From assembly GCF_014905175.1 (NCBI RefSeq), contig NC_057793.1, positions 10,602,001 to 10,666,000 of the forward strand: a stretch of DNA of 64,000 nucleotides, given 5' to 3'. The first letter of the stretch is position 1. Every line of letters starts with the position of its first letter. This DNA is from Aphidius gifuensis (lineage: Eukaryota > Arthropoda > Insecta > Hymenoptera > Braconidae). Positions 23,371-32,610 of the stretch are shown piece after piece. The translations under genes and the position numbers were made by a program. The notes beneath the pieces were generated by a model that saw only the letters and a program-made list of their open reading frames with translations, searched no databases and had not been told where the DNA came from.

Positions 23371-24217
23371 TTGATTCTTACAGGTTCGCGTGCCCTATTT
23401 GAAAATGAATCTATCTTTTTTTTTTGTGTTTGGATGTAGTTTTTTTTTTCAATTTTTCATTATTTTTTTATTTATAACACATTAGCTCCTTTTTTATTTA
23501 TAACAATTCAATTAAATATTGGTAAATCATTTGAAGGTTATGGGCATTAATATTTTTTGACAGATATAAAATGTTGTTATAATCACATATGTCAACACAC
23601 ACATACATATCTATATGCAATTAGCGCCACCTATATCAATTTATACGACATGCACGTGACCTTCTGATACCCCAATCAGATTCCAGTAAATTCAAAAATG
23701 AGGCGCTAAGTTTGAAAAATGAAGCGCCAAGTTCAAATTTGGATGCGCACGCAAAATGCGACGCCATGACACCAATGCTTTTTTTATTTAAGGATAATTT
23801 TCATGGAAATTTTTTATTTTATTAAAAGACTTGTCATGAATAACTTCTCAATGCTTGTTGATCCCAATCGATAATTTCTTTAAAATCTACCTTCAATTTT
23901 TTAAAATCTACCTTCGATTAGTAATTTCATAAATAATTTCTGAACAAATATATAGTTCTGAATATAATTTAAATAATTGAATCTAAAAAAAAAAATACAT
24001 AGTTATACGAGTTACAATTAATAAAAAACTGAACATTTGTAGATATTTTTAAACTATAAACCAAAAATACATGTTCGATTTAGAAAAAAAATAATAATAA
24101 AAATTCATCAAAGAATATTAAAGAAAAAAAAAAAATTGACCGTGAAACGACGAACAAGCAATACTACCAATGGTAAAAAAAATGAAAAGAAAAATAACCA
24201 TGGATGTTATTGAGCCT
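23371..24217. other. Intergenic DNA
   Basis: No gene is seen. A small direct duplication (ATGAGGCGCTAAGTTTGAAAA then ATGAAGCGCCAAGTTCAAAT) occurs near 23697-23740. Copies of AATCTACCTTCGATTAGTAATTTC recur here (about 23905) and at 21296. Confidence 0.45.
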
Positions 24218-24351
24218 GCAGTCCAATTCACAGGGCATTACAATTTGGGGCTTTTTCCCTCCACTGGCGGCGCTTGTGAAGCTTTTGTATGTAAAATAGC
24301 GGCAAAAAATAGCCCTAAATTGTAAAAAATTTGCCCTGTGAATTGGACTGC
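24218..24351. mobile_element. MITE, CAGTCCAATTCACAGGGC family
   Basis: Starts GCAGTCCAATTCACAGGGCA and ends TGCCCTGTGAATTGGACTGC, a perfect 20-bp terminal inverted repeat. The interior holds the family core TCCACTGGCGGCGCTTGTGAAG. At least ten more complete or partial copies occur between 42.7 and 56.3 kb. Non-autonomous; no transposase is seen. Confidence 0.85.
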
Positions 24352-24439
24352 TGATATACACTGTCCGTTTGTACGATTTAATGTAAGACCAATTATTACT
24401 AGATTTAAATTATAACTAGCTATACACAGTCGATAAAGA

Positions 24440-25560
24440 AGATTTCTTTTTCAAGGTTTTTCTTTTTTCCTCGATATTTTTTACAACCGAAAAAGAATAA
24501 AAAAAAACGGGCAATAGAGTTTTTCAAAACTTTTTTTGGAGCCTTATAAACATTTTATTTCAACTCGATGATGACATTTTTTGGTCCGTTTTTTCGATTT
24601 TTTTTTCGGCGAGCCATAACTTTTGTTATAATCAAGATAGGGAGTTCGTATTAGGCTCAAATTATGCGCCTTAAAAAAATCTAGTGACGGCATTATGGGT
24701 TTTTTTTTCTCTCGATAACGGTTTTCGAGCAAAAAAATTAAATATCCGAATTTTTTGTCAAATTTTGAAGTTTTTTTTTTTTTTCTCAAAAACTATTATA
24801 GATAGAGGAAAAAACCCATTATGCGGGCGATAGAGTTTTTTCAGACGCATAAAATAAGCCTTATACGAAGTCTCTCTTTCGATTTTGCGTTGAGTTATTC
24901 ATTGCGCCGTTTTTCAGTTTTTTTTCGGCGAGCCATAACTTTTGTTATAATTAAGATAGGGAGTTCGTATTAGGCTTAAATTATGCGCCTCGAAAAAATC
25001 TAGTGACGGCATGAAAGGTTTTTTTCTCTCTTAATAACGGTTTTCGAGAAAAAAAATTAAATATCAGAATTTTTTTTTTCAATTTTATAGTTTTTTTTTT
25101 TTTTCTCAAAAACTATTTCAAATGGAAAAGAATTTCGCAAAGCGGGCGATAGAGTTTTCTGAGACACATAAATTGAGCCTAATACGAAGTCTCTACTATG
25201 ATTTTGCGTCGAGTTATTTATTGCGCAATTTTTATAACTAGTAAAATTTTCACATAAAAACGTATGTACTATTTTAAGTTACGTAATTAATAATTTAAAA
25301 ATAATGAAATATAAAACAGAAAAGATTTACGAACAAAAAACCTCTGGTGATGAATACTCTCCGATGGATAGTTTAGACACCACAAATTTTTAAGTAAGAA
25401 AAAAAATTTTTTCAAAATTTACATTTTAATTTTTTGACTAAAAACTATTATCAATAGAGCAAAAAACCTATTACGCGGGCGATAGAGTTTTTTAATGCGC
25501 TTCTTTTGAGCCTAGTACGAAGTCTCTCGGTTACTTAGTTCGTAAGTTATGAGCTTTTTT
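24440..25560. repeat. Tandem repeat block, about 318-bp unit
   Basis: Two full units and degenerate flanking pieces. GAGCCATAACTTTTGTTATAAT recurs at 24612 and 24930, followed each time by AAGATAGGGAGTTCGTATTAGGC, ATGCGCCT, AAAATCTAGTGACGGCAT and TAACGGTTTTCGAG. Each unit also carries GGGCGATAGAGTTTT and ATACGAAGTCTCT. A third divergent piece lies at 25440-25560. No open frame spans a unit. It may be satellite or transposon-terminal repeat DNA. Confidence 0.7.
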
Positions 25561-25999
25561 TTTTTTTCGCCGATGAATTCAAGACTGCGGCTGAGCCTAT
25601 GGCTCCTAGCCTCCGTAATAAATTATTAAAAAACGATAAAAAAGTATCTTGTTAATAATTTATTTATTATGTAGTAAAAAATATTTCAATTGTCAACTTT
25701 TATTATTTTTGATGCTCAATTTAATACAATGAAAATGGCTTTGTGGTAAAAAGCCTAACTTAATGAAATAAGAGGTGCAGTGTGCTTTTGGCTCAAGGGA
25801 ATTATTTGCACGTCTTATAATATATTAAACACTGTGCGGTTGGTGCACTTGTACGCAATCCGAAATTTATATATACTCAGCACGTTTTTTTTATTTAAAT
25901 ATATAAAGCTTTAATCAACCCATGGGCCACAAATTTAACAAAGATAGTTATTTAAATTTTTATTTTCATTGTAATAAATTTAAGGTTCCTTTTTTAATT
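25561..25999. other. Intergenic DNA
   Basis: Nothing recognisable; no gene or repeat is supported. Confidence 0.45.
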
Positions 26000-26130
26000 A
26001 ACTTAATTGCAACGGCTAACTTGATTAAAATCAGTAAATTTTTTACCTGGAAAATGTGAAAACTCGGCTACTCTACATGTATATAAAAAAAAATAAAAAA
26101 ATCATTTAAATAATCATCAAAAAATGTAAA
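26000..26130 (-). pseudogene. Dynamin-like exon 3 relic with adjoining intron
   Basis: The plus-strand text TAACTTGATTAAAATCAG..TTTTTTACCTGG..AATGTGAAAACTCGG matches 39506-39560, the start of exon 3 of the intact minus-strand dynamin-like gene. It continues past the acceptor into the intron (TATATAAAAAAAAAT..ATAATCATCAAAAAATG, against 39561-39600). Indels and stops break the frame. It lies on the same strand as the 3' tail at 18190-18740 and in the order expected if both are remnants of one lost gene. Confidence 0.7.
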
Positions 26131-26419
26131 TTTATTACTATATGTTAATTTGATCAAATTTTTGTTTCATTTAAATTGACTCTCTGATGTTATTTTTTTG
26201 ATTAATATTTTCTGGATTTGATGTCATAATATGTATAATATACCAACGAGATTTCAATATTGTTGTTTCCACCTTAGGTTTTGTATAGAAACTTAAATTT
26301 CTTGGGTTATCAATAGGTCAGTCTTCTAAATATGTAAAAAATGTAATTCAATTAATCTAATCAATAGTGTTTTGGTTGTTTTTTTTTGTAAAATTTGTAC
26401 TTGCTATACTCAATCTTCA

Positions 26420-26660
26420 TTGATTATGTAATTGAAAGAAAATTTAAAAAAAGTCAAGATTCCATACGAAGAGGTGGTTATTTAGTATTGCAACCATATG
26501 ATGAATTAATCTATGAAATTGATGGACACGATTTCGAAAATGTTGCTGGAATCATCGAAAAATATATATGGAACATCATTGGAGTTATCAGTGCCTTTGC
26601 CAGTCGAAGTCATAATCGGACTTACATGGGTAGATTTTCAAAAATATAAATTTTAATTTC
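26420..26660 (+). pseudogene. Family-A DNA polymerase C-terminal fragment (POLQ/mus308-like), frameshifted
   Basis: The translated sequence contains GGYLVLQPYDELIYEI followed by DFENVAGIIEK. This is motif C of family-A polymerases, where POLQ-type enzymes have LQLHDELIYEV; the motif's His is Tyr here. After about 26577 a frameshift is needed: the next frame reads LSVPLPVEVIIG then LTWVDFQK, matching the conserved end (LSVPLPVKVK.G..WGDL). There is no ATG, and the palm and fingers regions are absent. In the family, motif C carries a catalytic carboxylate for theta-mediated end joining; this piece cannot be functional. Assignment to POLQ rather than another family-A enzyme is probable, not certain. 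Confidence 0.7.
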
Positions 26661-26995
26661 ATACTTTTTTTAAAATAAATTAACTATAAACGCTATTGCA
26701 AAATTATCGAATAATCATTATGTGTAAGGCTGTACAATTAAATTATACAAAAAAAAAAAAAAATATATATATACATAAGTACAAATGGAATGAAAATAAG
26801 AAACAAAATAATGTATTTTTATGAAATTATATTAAATTGTATATTTTATTTAAATAGTAATAATTAACATGATAATTGTTTGATTTATTAAATCATTGAA
26901 TAAATATAATAAAAAAAAAAAAAAATTAATACTCGAAAATAATAATGAAAAAAATATATAATTAAATTTTAATATGAATATAATTAAATAAATAT
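26661..26995. other. Short intergenic gap
   Basis: A/T-rich sequence with a TATATATATACATA run; probably includes the distal 3' end of the CPSF73 transcript. Confidence 0.4.
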
Positions 26996-27298
26996 GTTGA
27001 TTCTGTTATTAATACATCTGATATTTCAGCAGCCATCAAATAATTATCTTTTTATCTAACAAAATCAACAGTATATAATCTTTTAACACCAGCAATTTCA
27101 ATCATAAACATTGCTGCACTAAGTACATGACCATCATTATAGGCCCAAAATTTTATACCAAATACATTTTTTTCTTCACGAAAATTTATCGTTTCAATTT
27201 TATCCAAACTTGCTTTACGATAAAATTGAGTATACAGCATTTGTTCAGTTGCAATATTCTTAACTTTAATATAATCAGATAATAGCAAACAATAAATA
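26996..27298 (-). pseudogene. Partial duplicate of CPSF73 lying directly after its stop codon
   Basis: This block matches 28728-29040 inside the neighbouring CPSF73 gene, in the same orientation. It encodes the equivalent of residues about 106-182 (LLSDYIK..., KIETINF.EEKNVFGIKFWAY, GHVL, AAMFMIEIAGVK). A 13-base deletion and several substitutions break it: the metal-site motif YTGDFSRQ has become YTVDFVR and then a stop. The copy ends six bases before the CPSF73 stop, so it very likely lies in that gene's 3' UTR. Confidence 0.88.
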
Positions 27299-27303
27299 TA
27301 TAA

Positions 27304-29343
27304 TTAAATTGAATCACAAGTTGGTGCAAGTGATTGATGCAATTGGGTAACAGCAGTTTTGACAATTTGTTCAAACGTATCATCCTCTGGACATGATACT
27401 TCAAGACTTGTTAAATCAATATGTGCTTTTTTATCATCAACAGTGACATATAATTTTTCACCTTCAAATATTCTTGGTACTGATTTTTCACCAAACATTT
27501 CTTGTAACATTTCAATGAGACATTCTTTAAAATGCATATGATCCATTTTAGTTGGTGCTGGTAATATTTTTGGTGGTGTTTCTAACATTTCAGATTGTAA
27601 TAATGCAACAACAATTGAATCAGCATACATATCATTAACTGGTGTTGCAATCCATTCAAGTGTTACAACTTTACCATCGATAGTAACATCAACATTATTA
27701 AATACTCTTATTTTTTTATCATTAATAATATCAAGTGCACCAGATATTTGTTGTAGTAAATGTTTAAGTACAGACCATGATGAATTAAAAGCAATACTTT
27801 GTCTTTGTACAATTTGTGCAATACCCATATCAGTATATTTTGATAAATCAGATGGTGCTAACATATGATAGCTAAAATTTCTTTTAACAATAACACCAGA
27901 TAAAATTTGTCCTGGTTTTGGTGTATCAATAGCAAGTGTACCCACAACCTTAGCTGTTTTTTCACCAGAAAAATATAATTTAACTGCAACAGTATTTCTT
28001 GGGTTATGTATTTCGATTGTTGTTGATGGATCATCTTCATATTCACGTTGCAATGCTGCTTTTAATCTTCCCATTTCATAAGCTTCACCATGTACCAGTA
28101 CAACATGTCGTGGTTTTAAAATTCTTATAAATTCAGATGTTTGTTGATAATCTGTATGTGCTGAAAATGATATTTGATGTACAGACATTTTTAATGGTAA
28201 TTTTTCTCCACTCAACGTTTCAATATCTTTTGGTTCAGATAGAATTGTTTTAGCAAGTGTACCCTCAACACAATATCCAGAAATAATAACACCATTAGTA
28301 GCATCAGTACACCATGATTCAAATAATTCTCTTGATAAACCAGTTTGCATCATACCTGGTGATGCCATGATAACACAAGGACCAATATAATCAAAATAAT
28401 CAATATCTTTCAAATATGATATGTGTTTAAATACAAATGGATTATTAATTGCAACTTGACGACGTATTTTATCATTCATTGCATTAACATATGTTTGATA
28501 AACAGTCATACATTTTTTAGCAAGTGATGATGCATAATATATTGGTATTTCATGTAGCTCTGGATGTAATGCCCAATATTCATCAAGTATTAATAATAAT
28601 TCTTGTGCTCTACCTAGGGCAAATACTGGTAAGAGACATTTACCACCACGATTAACAATTTCATGGACTAAATTTGTAAATCTATTCTCTCTATCTTCAC
28701 GTTCTTCATGTATAACTGTGCCATATGTTGATTCTGTTATTAATACATCTGTATGTACATTTGGTATTTCAGCAGCCATTAAATGACGATCTTCTTGTCT
28801 ACTAAAATCACCAGTATATAATATTTTAATACCAGCAATTTCGATCATAAACATTGCTGCACCAAGTACATGACCAGCAACATAGGCCCAAAATTTTATA
28901 CCAAATACATTTTTTTCTTCATGAAAATTTATTGTTTCAATTTTATTCAAACTTGCTTCAAGATCAGATTGAGTATACAGCATTTGTTCATATGCAATAT
29001 TTCTGATTTTAATGTAATCAGATAAAAGCACACGATAAATTTCTTTTGTTGCATGTGTCATAAAACAACGTCCTTTAAAACTTGTATTTTTAAAAAACCA
29101 TGGTAATGCACCACAATGATCCAAATGAAAATGTGATATTAATAATAAATCTATTTCATCTGGTTCAATTAAATCAATGAATGGCAATGCATCCATACCT
29201 GATAAACCTGGATGAATACCACAATCAAGCATTATTTTTTTTCCTTTAAATTCAAGCATTATACAAGATCTTCCGACTTCCTGACCAGCACCCAATGGTT
29301 TAATTGACAATAAATCACTCTGCTCTGCTGGTACATAATCCAT
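27304..29343 (-). CDS. CPSF3: CPSF73/CPSF3, pre-mRNA 3'-end endonuclease
   Basis: Metallo-beta-lactamase/beta-CASP nuclease that cuts pre-mRNA at the poly(A) site and histone mRNA 3' ends in the CPSF complex in the nucleus. Single uninterrupted frame of 679 aa (human 684). The open frame runs 24 codons further upstream, but the Met at 29343 (MDYVPAEQ) matches the family start. Zinc-site motifs are intact: HFHLDH at 71-76, AGHVLGAA with His158, TGDFSR with Asp179, then SFSAHTDYQQ and LVHGE. The beta-CASP region (NRGGKCLLPVFALGRAQELL; YYASSLAKKC) and C-terminal CPSF73-100 domain follow. Being intronless over 2 kb is unusual in this intron-rich window and may mark a retrogene or complete intron loss. 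Immediately downstream is a partial duplicate of itself. Confidence 0.97.
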   Translation of the reverse strand: MDYVPAEQSDLLSIKPLGAGQEVGRSCIMLEFKGKKIMLDCGIHPGLSGMDALPFIDLIEPDEIDLLLISHFHLDHCGALPWFFKNTSFKGRCFMTHATKEIYRVLLSDYIKIRNIAYEQMLYTQSDLEASLNKIETINFHEEKNVFGIKFWAYVAGHVLGAAMFMIEIAGIKILYTGDFSRQEDRHLMAAEIPNVHTDVLITESTYGTVIHEEREDRENRFTNLVHEIVNRGGKCLLPVFALGRAQELLLILDEYWALHPELHEIPIYYASSLAKKCMTVYQTYVNAMNDKIRRQVAINNPFVFKHISYLKDIDYFDYIGPCVIMASPGMMQTGLSRELFESWCTDATNGVIISGYCVEGTLAKTILSEPKDIETLSGEKLPLKMSVHQISFSAHTDYQQTSEFIRILKPRHVVLVHGEAYEMGRLKAALQREYEDDPSTTIEIHNPRNTVAVKLYFSGEKTAKVVGTLAIDTPKPGQILSGVIVKRNFSYHMLAPSDLSKYTDMGIAQIVQRQSIAFNSSWSVLKHLLQQISGALDIINDKKIRVFNNVDVTIDGKVVTLEWIATPVNDMYADSIVVALLQSEMLETPPKILPAPTKMDHMHFKECLIEMLQEMFGEKSVPRIFEGEKLYVTVDDKKAHIDLTSLEVSCPEDDTFEQIVKTAVTQLHQSLAPTCDSI

Positions 29344-29415
29344 TTTTTGTCCACGTTTTGATGTTACCTTTAAACTATAATTATTTTTTTTAATTTTCAC
29401 ATTTTTTAAAATCAT

Positions 29416-30095
29416 ATATATGATAATAATATTACTATATTGTGTCTATAGATTTGTCAACTTACTTTTTAGGTTAGAATTGATTTGTTTGCTTGTTATC
29501 AATTTAATTACTCAATTATTATTGACACAACTATAATCATAATCAATGATAAATAATAATATCAATATTAAATTACTTTATTTTTAGATATTTTTGAAAT
29601 TATTTAATTATAGTTTTTTCTTATTTATTTGGCGTTGTTGCAATTAGCTCCCAGAGTGGGTGTATATAAATTTACAAAAAGAGTGGGCTGAAATTTTCTG
29701 ATATCTGATACCTCAAATAATTAGCGATTTAACACAATTTGGTGTTGCCTACTCAGCTCACAGCTGTACTCACCGCAACTCACCGAGCCGTCGGCTTTTT
29801 GGTTGTGGTTCGGAGCAGTTCAGAGTAGAACTTCGGACTCACTCGGAGTCGGATCTGTCGGGTCGGAATTCAGCTTATGGTAGATGCTGCATGCAGCGTT
29901 GTGCTCATGGTATATATTTGAATATCATGATGTATATAATGGAGTATTAATAATAAATAATATATGTGAACCTGATCGTAAATTATTGTAAACAATAACC
30001 AATTTTTAATAATTATTGTTAAGACTATACATTTTACAAATATTTTTTTTTTCAATATTTTTTATTATTATATGAAATGCATTGGTTTATATACA
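29416..30095. other. 5' flank of CPSF73 and intergenic DNA
   Basis: Contains the presumed CPSF73 promoter. A more GC-rich patch at 29745-29875 has repeated CTCACCG / GTCGG words, origin unclear. No gene is seen. Confidence 0.4.
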
Positions 30096-30450
30096 CTGGT
30101 TGAAATATTTCTCCGACTTTTCTCTGCCATTTCTCCACCTTTTTACGAAAATGACTCATAGTTGGAGAAATTTGTCCGCCTAAAATTTACTCCAACTTTT
30201 CTCCAATTATATTCGATTGTCTGCCTTTTTCGTAGTAAAATTAATTTTAACAATAAAAAAGTCTAAAATTCATTGAAATTCATTTATTAATTATTATTAT
30301 TTATATTTATTAATAATAATTAAATAATAAATAAATGAATTTCAATGAATTTTAGAGACTTTTTTATTGTTAAAATTAATTATTCGCTGCGAAGAAAAGG
30401 CGGAAAAAAGTTGGACAAAAGTCGGAGATATGGTGGAGAAAAGTTGGAGT
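30096..30450. mobile_element. Foldback MITE with a long central hairpin
   Basis: Outer arms carry inverted TCTCCGACTTTTCTC / GAGAAAAGTTGGAG words and begin ACTGGTTGAAATATTTCTCC, resembling the CCCTGGTGGAAATATT family. The centre (about 30237-30381) is a nearly perfect hairpin: AATTAATTTTAACAATAAAA...CATTGAAATTCATTTATTAA against its complement, with roughly 70-base arms. No coding capacity. Confidence 0.75.
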
Positions 30451-30947
30451 GAATTTTTAATAAATTATTAATAATTATTGCTATTGTTATAAATAAATGT
30501 CTTTTTTACAAGTCTGGCTTTGCTCTGGCTTTTGTATAGGGCTTCATGTGGTACCGAGACCGAGACCAAGATCGTCTTCAGTCAATAAAACGATACCGAT
30601 ACCGAGAGTATCGACTGAAAGTCTCACCGGTATCGTGAGACTTTGAAATTTTAGATCGAATTTTTTTTTTTTCTCGTAACGAATCGTATTGAAAAGAAGA
30701 ACTGTTATGCAGTACAATACTGCACAGTAAGACACTGCACAGTAAGACATTGACGCTACAGTCACAACGAGATATATCTACAAGCCTTATGTACCTATGA
30801 AAATTGTAAAGTTACGCCAATTATATTTTCCTAAACTGATATTTTTTGTATCTGATATTTTAAAAGCAGTATTACACTTCGTGGAAAGGGAAAAATACAT
30901 AATATGAAATTTCTAAAGACTTTTATATGAATTTTCTAAAGACTTCC
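30451..30947. other. Intergenic DNA with GATACCGA-rich patch
   Basis: Positions 30550-30650 hold short inverted and direct words (ACCGAGACCGAGACC, GATACCGATACCGAGA, CACCGGTATCGTGAGAC), which look like the subterminal part of a decayed transposon. No gene is seen. Confidence 0.4.
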
Positions 30948-31056
30948 CAGGTAGAAATTTGACCTCGCAATAATATCGCAGCGGTGTTGGTGTGCGATAT
31001 GCAATATCTGCGATATTGAATGTCGCAAGCCAAAGTCAAATTTCTACCTGGGTTTT
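30948..31056. mobile_element. Tiny MITE with CCCAGGTAGAAATTTGAC termini
   Basis: A perfect 18-bp terminal inverted repeat (CCCAGGTAGAAATTTGAC / GTCAAATTTCTACCTGGG) encloses about 70 bases rich in GCGATAT words. It is too small to encode anything. The terminus resembles the start of the larger element at 32611. Confidence 0.8.
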
Positions 31057-31534
31057 TTAAAATTTTATAATTTAAATAAAAAAATTGAATATTTATCAAA
31101 TGAATATAAATCTATTTATAAAATTACTATTTATTAAATATTTATACATTTGTATAAATGTATTGACTTTTTTTTTTAAATCTAGTAAATCAACAAAATA
31201 AAAATAAATAGAAAAAATTTATAGGAATTTTTCTTATAAATGCATAAGTTTTATTTTCAATGAAAGGTACATGACATTTATCATAAATATTCTGACTCGA
31301 TTCAAAATATTTATATATAAGTAACATCGATAATGTCAATTTTCTATAACAACTCCAAGTAGCAAATCAAACTCAGTCACATCAAAGCTTTGACTTGTTG
31401 GATAAATCAAGTTTTTTATATTAATAATAATTTTATGGTTTGCAATTATTATATTTTTGAAAAATAACGGCTTACTCGGGAATCAAATCGATATCAATAT
31501 GATTTCATTGGCATCGTCGAGTATCTAGTGATAT
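31057..31534. other. AT-rich intergenic DNA
   Basis: No gene or repeat is supported. Confidence 0.4.
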
Positions 31535-32240
31535 TCTAGATGGAGATTCAAGCCAGCTATATCACTTAATCTTTGCGTCCACTTAAAATATGCTTGTTTA
31601 CCATCTTCGAAAATTTCGCAGGTCAAAACTTGTCGAACAGCTCTGTAAGATAAAAATAATATTATTATTAATGTATATTTTATATAAACAATTTATTGAA
31701 AATTTGAAAAAATACTTGAAACTCAAATCAGCTAAGTATTAAATCATTATTATATCTTTTTCCATTTTCGATGTTGAACTTTTTAATTTTTAGTTAAAAT
31801 TTCTCTCAGTGTTGTTATTGAAATTATTTCATCAGATAAATGTGGTAATGGAAGTGTATGTGGAACATGATGTGGTAACATTTGTGATAGTTTCATTACT
31901 TGATCAGCATATTTTTTTTTTCGATATGATGATGGAAAATTTTTTAATATCTTTTAAACGAGTTTTTTCCAAAATTTTTGAAGCATGTATAAGTTCTACC
32001 TAAACCAAAATTATGTGTAACTAAATATTTTTTTTATACTTTTTTTAATACTTAATTGGAATTAAGTTAACTGGATCAAGATTTGGATTTGCATATTTTT
32101 CAATATTTGGTCTCAGTGCGCACTGGCATGTCAATGTTAATAATAAATTATCATTATTTTTTACTATGCCAATTCTGGAACTTCCATTTTTACCTAAATT
32201 TTTTGGTTTTATAAAATAAATTTACAGGATTATTTATTTA
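31535..32240 (-). pseudogene. Unidentified degraded gene remnants
   Basis: Three protein-like stretches follow each other on the minus strand: about 32190-32045 (LLLTLTCQCALRPNIEK..NPNLDPVNLIPIKY), about 31998-31805 (LIHASKILEKTRLKDIKK, frameshift, then KYADQVMKLSQMLPHHVPH...), and 31640-31535. The last is after a clean TTACAG acceptor and reads AVRQVLTCEIFEDGKQAYFK...NLHLEYH followed by a stop. Frameshifts and in-frame stops separate the first two. The order and the acceptor suggest a decayed multi-exon gene. I do not recognise the family. Confidence 0.45.
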
Positions 32241-32610
32241 CATAAACACTCCATTTATTTTGTAGACAAAATGCTCTAAATTTTGTTTTTAATAATTTTT
32301 TTTTCTTGACAATATTATAGAATAATTTAGTTATATAATTAAAATCCTTGCAATCGTGTTAGAGCAATTGTTAAAATATTTTTAAAAGTTGTAAATCACT
32401 TTACTCACAGCCCGGGCCCTGTGAGCAACAGCATGTTGAGAAATATTTTATACTTTAATTATTGAATGAGATTCAATAAGATTTCATACTTATATATATT
32501 TCTATGATACCGTATGAGGTTTTCGTCACTTTCGTGACTTTGAAGAGTTCTTAGGTCTGCCGTGGTATCAGGAGAACAGAAAAAGAAAAGAGTAAAAACA
32601 TACCTCAACG
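32241..32610. other. Intergenic DNA
   Basis: AT-rich, with a small GC motif (CAGCCCGGGCCCTG) at about 32407. No gene is supported. Confidence 0.4.
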
